A stretch of DNA of 64,000 nucleotides, from assembly GCF_024741135.1 (NCBI RefSeq), contig NZ_JANSUY010000002.1:434001-498000 (forward strand), given 5' to 3'. This document shows, piece after piece, positions 1 through 7,912 of the stretch. Below the pieces are notes generated by a model. That model was not told the DNA's origin and searched no databases. It saw only the letters and a program-made list of their open reading frames with translations. Origin of the DNA: Aquiflexum gelatinilyticum (lineage in GTDB: Bacteria; Bacteroidota; Bacteroidia; Cytophagales; Cyclobacteriaceae). Numbering within the stretch: the first letter of the stretch is position 1; each line of letters opens with the position of its first letter. The position numbers were made by a program, and so were the translations under genes.

Positions 1-392
1 TGACCATCAACAGAATATTTTCCCGGTCCTGCAAAAAACAGGAAGATGAAAATCAGGAGAAAAAGCAAGGGTTTTTCTTTTGAACCAAAGGGATCATCCG
101 CATGGGCAATAAAGGCAGCGACAGACATCGTAATCATCAATGGGATCAGTGAAAGTCTGGTAAGAAAACCAAAAGCCAACAAAATCGCGCAGAAAAACTC
201 TGCAAAAATAGCGAGCTGAAGAGAAATAGCCGGGCCCAAGCCTATCGGATCGCTGAATTTGACAAGGTAGGTGCTGAAATTTGCAATTTTCGGCCAACCA
301 TGTGTCAACATCAGCAAAGCTGCGCCGATCCGTAAAATTGCCAATGAGATGTCCTGAAAATAGGATGAGGTCGAGAAGATAAGTTTTTTCAT
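1..392 (-). CDS. DoxX family membrane protein (3' end cut by window edge)
   Basis: A small multi-pass inner-membrane protein of the DoxX family. Translating the minus strand from the ATG at 392 gives 130 uninterrupted residues. The sequence alternates hydrophobic helices with the family-typical stretch around residues 31-37 (THGWPKI) and an 'AEFFCAILLAFGFLTRLS' helix, and it ends near 'FFAGPGKYS', close to the usual C-terminus, so only a few residues should be missing. A competing minus-strand reading frame over 94-432 has no membrane pattern and is a shadow. DoxX proteins are linked to respiratory or redox functions, but the substrate is unknown here. The gene is divergent from the thioredoxin-fold gene at 511. 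Confidence 0.85.
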   Translation of the reverse strand, partial: MKKLIFSTSSYFQDISLAILRIGAALLMLTHGWPKIANFSTYLVKFSDPIGLGPAISLQLAIFAEFFCAILLAFGFLTRLSLIPLMITMSVAAFIAHADDPFGSKEKPLLFLLIFIFLFFAGPGKYSVDG

Positions 393-433
393 TTTTTTGG
401 AAATCAAATGGATAAGAATATGGTTTAATCAAT

Positions 434-441
434 CAAAGGTA
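434..441 (-). promoter_or_regulatory. candidate -7 box (TACCTTTG) for the doxX-like gene
   Basis: On the minus strand this matches the Bacteroidota -7 consensus TAnnTTTG and lies about 40 bases before the ATG at 392. No clear TTTG is seen at -33. The box sits directly beside the dyad at 445-465. Confidence 0.35.
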
Positions 442-444
442 ACA

Positions 445-465
445 AGAAATCTAAATCAGATTTCT
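445..465. promoter_or_regulatory. perfect 8-bp dyad, operator-like
   Basis: AGAAATCT and AGATTTCT are perfect inverted repeats separated by 5 bases. They lie in the 118-base gap between two divergent genes, immediately upstream of the minus-strand -7 box, where a regulator could block RNA polymerase. No T-run follows on either strand, so an operator is more likely than a terminator. The binding protein is unknown. Confidence 0.35.
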
Positions 466-510
466 AAATTGTACCCCTAATACCTCGAATTAATCATCCA
501 AACAATTGAT

Positions 511-1650
511 ATGAAATCATCTCGCAGTTTCATTTTACAGGCTTTGTTCCTGTTTTTCACCTTTTCGGCCCACTTGACGGCATCAGCCCAAACCCCAACC
601 CAAGCTTATTTGGACTATATGTCAGGCTTGGAAAATTATGTCCAAAACGACCTCTATGGAAAAGTTTCAATCATCCTGTATGATGCTGAAGCCGCACCAT
701 CAGCGGATGATTACATCCAATTTTGCAAAGGAGTGAAAGCCGAAATCGGTCAATTTTACGAGCAAAATTCCAAAGGGCTTTTGGAACAGGAGAAAATCGG
801 GGCCCAGACCTTTTCCCATACCATGTTGCTTCAACTTGGCGAACTCTATCTGGATAGGGTGCAGGACCTAGAACCCGGACAAAAACTGGGTTTCTTGGAT
901 CAATATTTTGAAGGTATCGGCCTGAATTCAGACATTGATCGCCTTTCAGAGGACCTGTCTAGGTCGATGATGATGACCTTACATGCTGCCATGGGGATCC
1001 CTTTTGGGATGCCAAACACCGAAGTCGAAGCTTATATCAATGGAATGGCTGAACCAAAAAAAGAGCTATTTCAGGCAGCCTTTATCTTGAATGACATGCT
1101 TATGCTGACAGGAGGCTATGAATCGAGCAAAAATCAAGTGGCAGGTTTCAGGAATTCTTATCCCAATTCCATCTATTTGGCAGATGTCAATAAAAGTCTC
1201 TCTGCCATCGAAAAACTCAAAGAAGGAGCAGTTATAGAAAATTTTTCTTTCGTCGATTTGGAAGGAAAGTCCGTTAGTCTGATGGATTACAAAGACAAGA
1301 TTATATATCTAGACCTTTGGGCATCTTGGTGCGGACCGTGCATCAATACTTTCCGGACCAAGACACCATTTTTCGAAAAGAAGCTGAAAGGAAATCCAGA
1401 CATTGTCCTGATGTATATATCTATCGATGAGCAACCCGAACCGTGGAAAAACTACCTCAGCAAAAACAAAATGGGCGGCGTACACCTCTTTGCAGGCAAG
1501 GGATTCGAAGCAGAGATCATGAAATACTTTAAAGTATGGGGAATACCCCGCTACCTGATTATCGGCAAAGACAACAAGATCATTGATGTCAATGCACCAA
1601 GACCTGGAGATGAGGCCTTTGAGGTTTTGAAGGATATTTCGGGGATGTGA
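511..1650 (+). CDS. TlpA-like secreted thioredoxin-fold protein
   Basis: A periplasmic or envelope-associated thiol-disulfide oxidoreductase. The first 26 residues form a signal peptide (hydrophobic LQALFLFFTF core, ASA-Q cleavage site). Residues about 27-235 are a mostly helical region I do not recognise. From about residue 238 there is a TlpA/AhpC-type thioredoxin domain with WCGPC (Cys274, Cys277) and the cis-proline of 'WGIPRY' (Pro346), so the redox site is intact. At 379 residues it has the N-terminal extension common in Bacteroidota relatives of this family. It stands alone, divergent from the DoxX gene. The partner substrate cannot be told from sequence. Confidence 0.85.
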   Translation: MKSSRSFILQALFLFFTFSAHLTASAQTPTQAYLDYMSGLENYVQNDLYGKVSIILYDAEAAPSADDYIQFCKGVKAEIGQFYEQNSKGLLEQEKIGAQTFSHTMLLQLGELYLDRVQDLEPGQKLGFLDQYFEGIGLNSDIDRLSEDLSRSMMMTLHAAMGIPFGMPNTEVEAYINGMAEPKKELFQAAFILNDMLMLTGGYESSKNQVAGFRNSYPNSIYLADVNKSLSAIEKLKEGAVIENFSFVDLEGKSVSLMDYKDKIIYLDLWASWCGPCINTFRTKTPFFEKKLKGNPDIVLMYISIDEQPEPWKNYLSKNKMGGVHLFAGKGFEAEIMKYFKVWGIPRYLIIGKDNKIIDVNAPRPGDEAFEVLKDISGM

Positions 1651-1773
1651 TAACCTTGTCTGTTTAGGTAATAGAATATTGTTAAGATTTCATTGGGATA
1701 TAATTTTTGATTGCTTCATCACCCTTCATTTTTATAAACTATTTATATAGAAATCATAATGAATAATTATTAT

Positions 1774-1793
1774 AAATTTTGATATCAAAATTT
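1774..1793. repeat. 20-bp perfect palindrome in AT-rich intergenic DNA
   Basis: The sequence centred on GATATC reads the same on both strands for 20 bases. It lies in the very AT-rich 238-base gap before the small secreted peptide gene, about 95 bases before its ATG. It may be an operator or cruciform-forming site, or chance in AT-rich DNA. Confidence 0.3.
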
Positions 1794-1888
1794 TGCAATA
1801 AAAAAAAAATAGTTTTAAGTTTAAGCAACTTCTAGTTTGAAGCGACTTTTGGCCGAAAGTTAATCTCACATTTTAAACTTAAAAAACA

Positions 1889-2089
1889 ATGAAAAAGATT
1901 TTATTCGGAAGCCTTATGGTTTCATTCCTACTTAGTCCAATGGTATTGTTTGGGCAAGCATCTATACCTCCTGATACGGGTTTTGCTGCGGCAGAACATC
2001 TTTGCCCGGGTTCTGACAGGTGGATAACAAGATGCATGTTTGTTTCTTGGCCTGCAGAATGTGATCCAAGTATCCAAGAATTCTGTTAG
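1889..2089 (+). CDS. small secreted four-cysteine peptide
   Basis: A 66-residue protein with a clear signal peptide (hydrophobic residues 5-21, likely cleaved around residue 22). This leaves a mature peptide of about 44 residues with four cysteines at 39, 49, 58 and 66, the last being the C-terminal residue. That pattern suggests a disulfide-held extracellular or periplasmic peptide. I do not recognise a family; it resembles in layout the small NVEALA-type peptides encoded beside beta-propeller lipoproteins in Bacteroidota, but lacks that motif. The ATG follows an A-rich leader (TTTTAAACTTAAAAA) that recurs before the next gene. It shares its strand with the lipoprotein gene at 2148, separated by a hairpin. 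Confidence 0.6.
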   Translation: MKKILFGSLMVSFLLSPMVLFGQASIPPDTGFAAAEHLCPGSDRWITRCMFVSWPAECDPSIQEFC

Positions 2090-2099
2090 CTTAATTTTG

Positions 2100-2129
2100 T
2101 ATGGCGAGGGAATTCCTTGCCATACTTTT
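2100..2129 (+). terminator. hairpin with short T-run between peptide and lipoprotein genes
   Basis: TATGGCGAGG (2100-2109) pairs with CCTTGCCATA (2115-2124), one G-U pair, with a 5-base loop, then CTTTTT. It starts 10 bases after the peptide stop and ends 23 bases before the lipoprotein ATG. This position would let it terminate part of the transcripts, giving more peptide than lipoprotein, or protect the short message from decay. Confidence 0.6.
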
Positions 2130-2147
2130 TAAACTTAAAAATAGACC

Positions 2148-3317
2148 ATGAAAAAATCTTTATTTTCAGTTTTAGTAATATTCTTCATTTCATGTTCAGA
2201 AAAATCTAATAAAGACTTATCTGAAATAGAAGTTGACTTAGATCGTTCTGAAGAAGGTAAATTATCAGATTTTGCTGAATCAATCGAATATATTCTGCTG
2301 GATTATCCGGAAGAATTTCCAATGGTTTGGCCGCATAATGTGAAGTTTGATAAATACAATAATATCTATATCAGAGACTTGGAAACCAATCAGTTGTTCG
2401 TCTTTGACAGTGAAGGAAAATTCAAAAATATATTTTTACCAAAAGGTAAAGGTCCTGGTGAATTTTTTCAAATCAGTGACTTTCAAATAACGGATGGCAA
2501 TGCTATTATTTTTGATACTTCGATCAATAAAATCATTGAATTTGATTCCTTAGGGAATTTTATAGAGGAACTTAGAATAGTGAATAAAAATTTAAACTTT
2601 TTTCAAGGGGAGTCCTATATCCTCAATTTTACAAGCTATAATCCTGAATACAAGGGTTTTAATTTTATAAAAATTGAAGATGGAAAAGATGGATTTTCAG
2701 GTTTTTTACCGATTTCACTTGGGAAAGAATCGATAGGTAATTTTGATTCCCAAGTAGGCTTTATGGAGGATTTCCATAGGGATAAGGTTTATTTTAATGT
2801 TCCAATGTCTTATGAAATTGTTTCGTTTGATAAAAAGGCCGGAAATTTGACAAGAACTCAGATTTTGAATTTTAATAAGTATAACATGCCAATTGAATAT
2901 CTAAAACTTCCAAGGCCGGAAATTTATTCCTTAATAGAAGAGAAAAATTTGGTACGGGATATTTCTTCATTTTTCCCGTTTAATGGGTTTTATTTTTATA
3001 CCATCAGGCAAGGAATGGGTAAGAAAAGCCATGTCCTGATTCTGGATGAGAGTGATGAAATCATTTATCATAAATACAATCATTTAAATGACATTGATGG
3101 TATGGGAATTTTAGGTTTCCCATGGTCTTTTACCAAAAATGAAGTGGTTCACTTGGTTTCATCCGGGGATTTTTATTTTGAGTATCTTAAATCTTTTAAT
3201 GGTAAAAAAGTAAAAGGTTCGGCAAATAACATTCATGGCTTTTTCAAGGCAAATGAATCAAAACTTAAAGATGATTACAGAATCCTTGTGAAATATAAAC
3301 TCAAGGATTTCTCATAA
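2148..3317 (+). CDS. 6-bladed beta-propeller lipoprotein
   Basis: A 389-residue lipoprotein whose signal peptide ends in a lipobox (FFISC, Cys16), so it should be anchored in the envelope. The body matches the Bacteroidota '6-bladed beta-propeller' (NHL-like) family: repeated blades such as 'NIYIRDLETNQLFVFDSEGKF' near residue 76, followed by the family hallmark 'PKGKGPGEF'. The gene is more AT-rich than its neighbours. It follows the secreted four-cysteine peptide, a pairing seen for small secreted peptides in this phylum. Ligand and role are unknown; binding or maturation of the peptide is only a guess. Confidence 0.75.
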   Translation: MKKSLFSVLVIFFISCSEKSNKDLSEIEVDLDRSEEGKLSDFAESIEYILLDYPEEFPMVWPHNVKFDKYNNIYIRDLETNQLFVFDSEGKFKNIFLPKGKGPGEFFQISDFQITDGNAIIFDTSINKIIEFDSLGNFIEELRIVNKNLNFFQGESYILNFTSYNPEYKGFNFIKIEDGKDGFSGFLPISLGKESIGNFDSQVGFMEDFHRDKVYFNVPMSYEIVSFDKKAGNLTRTQILNFNKYNMPIEYLKLPRPEIYSLIEEKNLVRDISSFFPFNGFYFYTIRQGMGKKSHVLILDESDEIIYHKYNHLNDIDGMGILGFPWSFTKNEVVHLVSSGDFYFEYLKSFNGKKVKGSANNIHGFFKANESKLKDDYRILVKYKLKDFS

Positions 3318-3326
3318 ATTTTACAC

Positions 3327-3364
3327 AAAAAAGGCTGCCTAGAGTGATCTAGGCAGCCTTTTTA
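3327..3364. terminator. bidirectional terminator between convergent genes
   Basis: AGGCTGCCTAGA (3332-3343) and TCTAGGCAGCCT (3348-3359) form a perfect 12-bp stem with a GTGA loop. An A-run precedes it and a T-run follows, so it can serve both the lipoprotein gene and the nucleotidyltransferase gene that ends at 3379. Confidence 0.9.
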
Positions 3365-3378
3365 AGTTTTATAAATCC

Positions 3379-4284
3379 TTACTTCCAAAGTTTCTCCGGA
3401 TATTCTACCGACTCGTGCATTTTTTTAAGAGAATCGATCACGACAGGTTTGTCTTCGGTGTAGGTAACGCCAAACCATGTTTTGCCACCTTCCAGGATTT
3501 CGAAAGCAGCTTCGCCTGATTGGATCAGGTTATTGGCCACAGTCGGGATATAAAATTCCGACTTGAGATTCTCTTTGTTGGCTGGCAGGAAATCAAGCCA
3601 CATCTTTTCAATATCCGAAAACACATCTTGATGAAAACCCCAAAAATTCATTGACACCGGCGTTCCTTCTTTTATTTCTAGGACTTCACCATCTCCTTTG
3701 GCAAGTATTTTGTCTCCTTCCCTGGCGATGGAAGTCCTTTCTACCATGCCGATGAGTTGGTTGGATTCGTTCATCGCACATACTCCTCGGCTTACGGTAC
3801 CATGCTCAGAAAGTACATTCTCTATCGCATAGCCTACCATGGCATGCAGGTCAGGTCTCACATTTTCGATAAGAAATTTGCCCAACACTTCAAAAGCCTC
3901 TTTGCCATAAAAGTCATCCGCATTGATCACGGCAAATGGTTCTGCTATGGCGTCTTTGGCACAAAGCACCGCATGGGCTGTTCCGTAAGGTTTTACCCTT
4001 TCTGGATTTTGGAATTCAGCAGGAACAAAACTTTTGATCGACTGAAGTACAAAATCCACTTCAATTTTACCCTCCAGTTTTGGCAAAAGTAGGTCTTTGG
4101 CAGTTTGAAGTATTTCTTCTCTGACGATCAGGACTACCTTTCCAAATCCTGCACGGATGGCATCGTAGATGGAATATTCCAAAATCGTTTCGCCACTAGG
4201 GCCAAATCCGTCTATCTGTTTGTTGCCACCGTACCTGCTTCCCATACCGGCTGCAAGGACTAAAAGTGTTGGTTTTTGAATCAT
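3379..4284 (-). CDS. NTP-transferase family sugar nucleotidyltransferase
   Basis: A cytoplasmic nucleotidyltransferase of the GT-A-like NTP_transferase fold, which joins a sugar phosphate to an NTP. The nucleotide-binding loop is at residues 9-20 (VLAAGMGSRYGG, with Lys22 just after), and the metal-binding Asp pair is in 'VINADDFYG' near residue 120. The remainder lacks a hexapeptide-repeat acyltransferase tail. At 301 residues it matches the single-domain group related to glucose-1-phosphate and mannose-1-phosphate transferases; the exact sugar cannot be assigned. It stands alone with a good promoter of its own at 4312-4341. Confidence 0.8.
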   Translation of the reverse strand: MIQKPTLLVLAAGMGSRYGGNKQIDGFGPSGETILEYSIYDAIRAGFGKVVLIVREEILQTAKDLLLPKLEGKIEVDFVLQSIKSFVPAEFQNPERVKPYGTAHAVLCAKDAIAEPFAVINADDFYGKEAFEVLGKFLIENVRPDLHAMVGYAIENVLSEHGTVSRGVCAMNESNQLIGMVERTSIAREGDKILAKGDGEVLEIKEGTPVSMNFWGFHQDVFSDIEKMWLDFLPANKENLKSEFYIPTVANNLIQSGEAAFEILEGGKTWFGVTYTEDKPVVIDSLKKMHESVEYPEKLWK

Positions 4285-4601
4285 AAAATTTCAATGTCTT
4301 TTTTACCGCCCCAAAGTTAGTTTTTTTGCTATTCTCACAAAGATTTAGAAGATTTTAATTTATGAAAGCGGATTTTTTGCCAATTTCTGATTATTTCTTA
4401 CATATTGGTTTAAAAAAAGACCATAAAAGTATTATTGAATATAAAAAATTGAAATAGTGGATTTGTAAATATGAATAAAGCTTATAAAATGTGCTTTTTT
4501 TGCATAAATAGCTTGAATTTAAAAGCAAAAATGTTTTTAAATCAATTTTTAGCTTACATTAGCGGTGTTTTTCCAACAAATCACCGTTAAAATTGAATAA
4601 A
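4285..4601. other. 317-base AT-rich gap between divergent genes
   Basis: No gene is seen. It holds the promoter of the nucleotidyltransferase at its left end and, presumably, the promoter of the P-II/ammonium transporter pair at its right end. I could not pick a convincing box for the latter. Confidence 0.6.
4312..4341 (-). promoter_or_regulatory. Bacteroidota-type promoter of the nucleotidyltransferase gene
   Basis: Reading the minus strand there is TTTG (4341-4338), an 18-base spacer and TAACTTTG (4319-4312). This matches the -33/-7 consensus of the primary sigma factor of Bacteroidota, 28 bases before the ATG at 4284. Confidence 0.6.
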
Positions 4602-4940
4602 ATGAAAAAAATAGAAGCAATCATTAGAACATCCAAATTCGATGAGATCCATAAATGTATCGCAGGACTTGGAGTGAAGTTCCTGACATTTTATGAGGTA
4701 AAGGGAATGGGGATGGAACATGCCAAGGCACAGACTTACAGGGGTATTTCTTATGAGCCAACCTATATTCCAAGAACCAAGCTTGAAATCGTGACAGTAG
4801 ATGAGCTTGTTCCTGCGGTGGTTGATTGTATTCTCAAAATGGGAAAAACCGGAGAGGTGGGTGATGGGAAAATCTTCATTTATGAGGCGCTTGAGGCCTA
4901 CAGAATCCGAAACAGTGACAAAGGAGAGGAAGCTTTGTAA
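4602..4940 (+). CDS. P-II family nitrogen regulatory protein (GlnB/GlnK)
   Basis: A small trimeric signalling protein that senses 2-oxoglutarate and ATP/ADP and controls ammonium uptake and assimilation. The 112 residues show the T-loop with Tyr51 in 'TYRGISYEPTYIPR', the position uridylylated in proteobacterial GlnB, and the C-terminal 'GDGKIFIYEALEAYRIRNSD' nucleotide-binding signature. I start at the ATG at 4602 (MKKIEAIIR, the family start) rather than at an upstream in-frame TTG. It lies 52 bases before amtB, the usual partner, and so most likely acts as GlnK by blocking the AmtB channel when nitrogen is plentiful. Confidence 0.93.
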   Translation: MKKIEAIIRTSKFDEIHKCIAGLGVKFLTFYEVKGMGMEHAKAQTYRGISYEPTYIPRTKLEIVTVDELVPAVVDCILKMGKTGEVGDGKIFIYEALEAYRIRNSDKGEEAL

Positions 4941-4992
4941 AAATAAAAGAATGAAAAATCAAGATTAAAGAACTTAAAAACCTATCAAACCT

Positions 4993-6225
4993 ATGACTCA
5001 AGAATTATTTACCATCAATAACCTATGGATGATGGTGGCGACCATTTTGGTTTTTATCATGCACCTTGGCTTTGCAAGTCTGGAGGCAGGCCTGACGAGG
5101 GCAAAAAATACCGTCAATATTTTATTTAAAAATACGCTTATTCCCGCCATTGGCTTACTTTCCTATGCTTTTGTAGGATTCAATCTCATGTATCCAGGCG
5201 GAGATTTTGCGGGTGGATTCATGGGATTCGCCGGTTTTGGATTAGCATTACCAGAAGGATGGGATTCCAGTAATTACAATGCAGGATATACATTCTATAC
5301 AGATTTTATTTTTCAAGCGATGTTTGCGGCTACAGCTGCAACTATCGTCTCTGGCGCTGTAGCAGAGAGAATGAAACTCGGACCATTTATTTTCTTTTCA
5401 ATCCTTTATGTTGGCCTTTGTTATCCAATTGTCGGAATGTGGAAGTGGGGCGGAGGATTTTTGCAAACAATGGCAACACCTTTTTATGATTTTGCAGGTT
5501 CTACCATTGTCCACTCGGTAGGCGGATGGGCGGCTTTGGCTGGAGCATTTTTGTTGGGCCCGAGATTGGGAAAATATACACCTACAGGTATGAAGGCCAT
5601 CCCAGGTCATAATATTCCCATGGCGACAATCGGAGTGTTTTTGCTTTGGTTTGGCTGGTTTGGGTTTAACGGAGGTTCAGTTTTGACAGCAGATCCGGGC
5701 ACTGTTTCACTGGTATTTGTAACCACAGCAATTGCCGGAGCCGCGGGTGCTTTTGGGGCTTTGATCGCTTCTTATATGAAATTCAAGACTTATGACATCA
5801 CCATGGTACTCAACGGCATCCTCGCAGGATTGGTAGGTATTACAGCCGGAGCGGACCAGATGGGAGTGGGTGAATCTGCCATTATAGGTTTCATCGGGGG
5901 AACATTGGTGGTATTTGCAGTGGTGTTTTTTGATAGGATCAAAATTGATGATCCCGTAGGAGCCATTTCAGTACATTTGATCGGTGGTATTTGGGGTACC
6001 TTGGCTGTTGGTTTGTTTGGAAATCTTGCTGGATTCCAACAAATTATCTCTCAATTGATTGGAATAGGTATTGTTGGGGCCTTTTGTTTTGGGTCTAGCT
6101 GGTTGATATTCTTTGCTTTAAAGAAAACTGTGGGTATAAGAGTTGATGAAAGAGAGGAGTTGGAAGGCTTGGATATCAATGAGCATAGCATGCAGGCATA
6201 CCCTGATTTTGCCTCCAAAGATTAA
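4993..6225 (+). CDS. amtB: ammonium transporter
   Basis: An inner-membrane trimeric ammonium channel with about 11 membrane helices in 410 residues. The substrate-binding Asp166 ('DFAGSTIVHS') and the two pore histidines His174 and His328 ('AISVHLIGG') are present, so the conduction path is intact. There is no cleavable signal peptide; the N-terminus begins directly at the first helix, as in many AmtB proteins outside enterobacteria. It is co-transcribed with the P-II gene and ends at a strong hairpin terminator. Together they form the standard nitrogen-scavenging pair. Confidence 0.95.
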   Translation: MTQELFTINNLWMMVATILVFIMHLGFASLEAGLTRAKNTVNILFKNTLIPAIGLLSYAFVGFNLMYPGGDFAGGFMGFAGFGLALPEGWDSSNYNAGYTFYTDFIFQAMFAATAATIVSGAVAERMKLGPFIFFSILYVGLCYPIVGMWKWGGGFLQTMATPFYDFAGSTIVHSVGGWAALAGAFLLGPRLGKYTPTGMKAIPGHNIPMATIGVFLLWFGWFGFNGGSVLTADPGTVSLVFVTTAIAGAAGAFGALIASYMKFKTYDITMVLNGILAGLVGITAGADQMGVGESAIIGFIGGTLVVFAVVFFDRIKIDDPVGAISVHLIGGIWGTLAVGLFGNLAGFQQIISQLIGIGIVGAFCFGSSWLIFFALKKTVGIRVDEREELEGLDINEHSMQAYPDFASKD

Positions 6226-6247
6226 ACTTAGTCTATCATATAAAATC

Positions 6248-6284
6248 AAAATGCCCAAGAATTGATTTCTTGGGCATTTTGGTT
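6248..6284. terminator. terminator after amtB
   Basis: AAAATGCCCAAGAA (6248-6261) pairs perfectly with TTCTTGGGCATTTT (6267-6280) around a 5-base loop. It lies 22 bases after the amtB stop and can also work on the opposite strand. Confidence 0.88.
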
Positions 6285-6386
6285 TTTGAAAATTTAATTA
6301 TCTAAAAACTTCAATTTTTTTTAACCTATTTAGGCATTCTACCGGATTCAATATCCATGTATATCATATATCAATTAATATCGAAA

Positions 6387-7253
6387 TTAATAGGCCTTAA
6401 GACTGATATCCATGCTTCTCACATGATGAGTCAATGCACCGACTGAGATAAAATCAACGCCACATTCGGCCACATCTTTTAATGTTTCTTCGGTAATACC
6501 TCCTGATGCTTCAAGAGGGTATTTGCCGTTTACGATTTTGACTGCTTTTCGCATGGTGTCGTAGTCCATATTGTCGAGCATGATATAATCTATGCCTCCG
6601 ACAGCAAGAACTTCCTCGACTTCGGTTAGGTTTCTTGTTTCGACCTCAATTTTGAGTTGGAGTCCCTCTTTTTCCAAATATCGCCTTACGTTCCTGATTG
6701 CATTGGATATTCCTCCCGCAAAATCAATATGGTTGTCCTTCAACATAACCATGTCATATAAAGCAAACCGGTGATTGAGGCCTCCGCCAAGTACCACAGC
6801 CCATTTTTCGATCATTCGAAAGTTTGGAGTAGTTTTGCGGGTGTCCATCAAGCGTGCCTTGGTATGGGATATCATTTTCGAAAGCTGATATGTTTTCGTG
6901 GCGATTCCACTCATCCGCTGAAGACAGTTCAGGACAAGTCTTTCGGTAGTCAGGATAGATGCCGCTGAACCCTTTACCTTCAAGCCAATATCTCCCGGAA
7001 TTACAGGATCACCATCTTTTAATAGAATTTCCACAACTAGACTCGAATCGAATTGATGGAAAATCATTTCGGCTAGGTCAAGACCTGCGATGATTCCGGC
7101 CTCTTTGATGATAAGTTGGGCCTGCCCATATTGGTCTTTTGGGATGGACCCCAAAGTTGAATGATCTCCGGAACCGACATCCTCTAAGAGTGCCTGCTGT
7201 ATAAATTCATGAATTTTTTCCGCTGATAGATAAGGTAGATTTTCCACACCCAA
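6387..7253 (-). CDS. nadC: nicotinate-nucleotide pyrophosphorylase (carboxylating)
   Basis: Converts quinolinate and PRPP to nicotinate mononucleotide, CO2 and pyrophosphate in de novo NAD synthesis. The 288-residue length is standard. The substrate-binding basic residues are visible: Arg139-Lys140 in 'DTRKTTPNFR', His161-Arg162 in 'GGGLNHRF' and Lys172 in 'MLKDNH'. The C-terminal barrel ends in 'EASGGITEETL...GVDFISVGALTH', typical of NadC. It lies 26 bases downstream of the DUF4783 gene on the same strand, a neighbour pair that recurs in Bacteroidota. No other NAD-synthesis gene is in the window. Confidence 0.95.
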   Translation of the reverse strand: MGVENLPYLSAEKIHEFIQQALLEDVGSGDHSTLGSIPKDQYGQAQLIIKEAGIIAGLDLAEMIFHQFDSSLVVEILLKDGDPVIPGDIGLKVKGSAASILTTERLVLNCLQRMSGIATKTYQLSKMISHTKARLMDTRKTTPNFRMIEKWAVVLGGGLNHRFALYDMVMLKDNHIDFAGGISNAIRNVRRYLEKEGLQLKIEVETRNLTEVEEVLAVGGIDYIMLDNMDYDTMRKAVKIVNGKYPLEASGGITEETLKDVAECGVDFISVGALTHHVRSMDISLKAY

Positions 7254-7279
7254 AATTAAAAAATATTGTTGGTGTACCC

Positions 7280-7690
7280 TTAAATTTTGGTTTTAATAAT
7301 GTCGATACTGAAAATTCTCAGCACCTCTGATTTGGAATTTCCCTTTATCAGGACCCTGAATTGTTCACCTTTGCTTTGATAGGAACCCACATAAAAAATA
7401 GTCGGTCCGGGTGAACCGGCTTGATGCAAAACATTGAAATCCAAAGGAGGATATTTGAGAAAAAAATCCCTTAAAATATACTCAGCCTGAGATTTCGAAT
7501 AGTCCCCGTTCTTTCCATTGATATTCAACAAAACCGTCTGGTCAAAATACCTGGCAATCTCTTTGCTCGAACCGCTTCTAAAATAAGTAAATACATCGTT
7601 GATAGTCAATGTATTATTCCTTACTTCATTGGCTTCAGAAAACCAAATGATGGCAAATAAAAACACAAAAAGAAAAGGTAAATTTTTCAT
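7280..7690 (-). CDS. DUF4783 family secreted protein
   Basis: A 136-residue protein with an N-terminal signal sequence (about residues 1-20). Its domain of roughly 110 residues, 'INDVFTYFRSGSSKEIARYF' through 'VGSYQSKGEQFRVLIKG', matches the DUF4783 pattern, an NTF2/SnoaL-like small alpha-beta fold known in Bacteroidota upstream of nadC. The family has no proven function. It is the first gene of the two-gene unit with nadC. Its envelope location makes a direct role in NAD synthesis unlikely, so the linkage may only reflect shared transcription. Confidence 0.75.
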   Translation of the reverse strand: MKNLPFLFVFLFAIIWFSEANEVRNNTLTINDVFTYFRSGSSKEIARYFDQTVLLNINGKNGDYSKSQAEYILRDFFLKYPPLDFNVLHQAGSPGPTIFYVGSYQSKGEQFRVLIKGNSKSEVLRIFSIDIIKTKI

Positions 7691-7912
7691 GGCAAAAAAT
7701 AGTTCAAATATTAAGCCAATTCTTTTTGGAATTTTAGTTTTTTAAGAAAAAACAAAAAGGAAATTCTGAATTCAGGGATTTAATAACCGAATCATTGCGC
7801 TCGTACCTGAAGATTATAAAAATTAACACGATGAATTTTGTGCGCTTGATAAAGAATAGGCAACTTTACAAGTTGATTGAATTCAATTTTCAATATTCCA
7901 ATTTCTTTTTCC

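Noticed and set aside
94-432. 112-residue minus-strand frame over the left edge
   Set aside because: It lacks membrane or domain pattern, while the overlapping minus-strand frame from 392 gives a clear DoxX protein with hydrophobic helices.
1889-2089. Assigning the small peptide to the NVEALA family
   Set aside because: The characteristic NVEALA stretch is absent; only size, signal peptide, cysteines and neighbour are similar.
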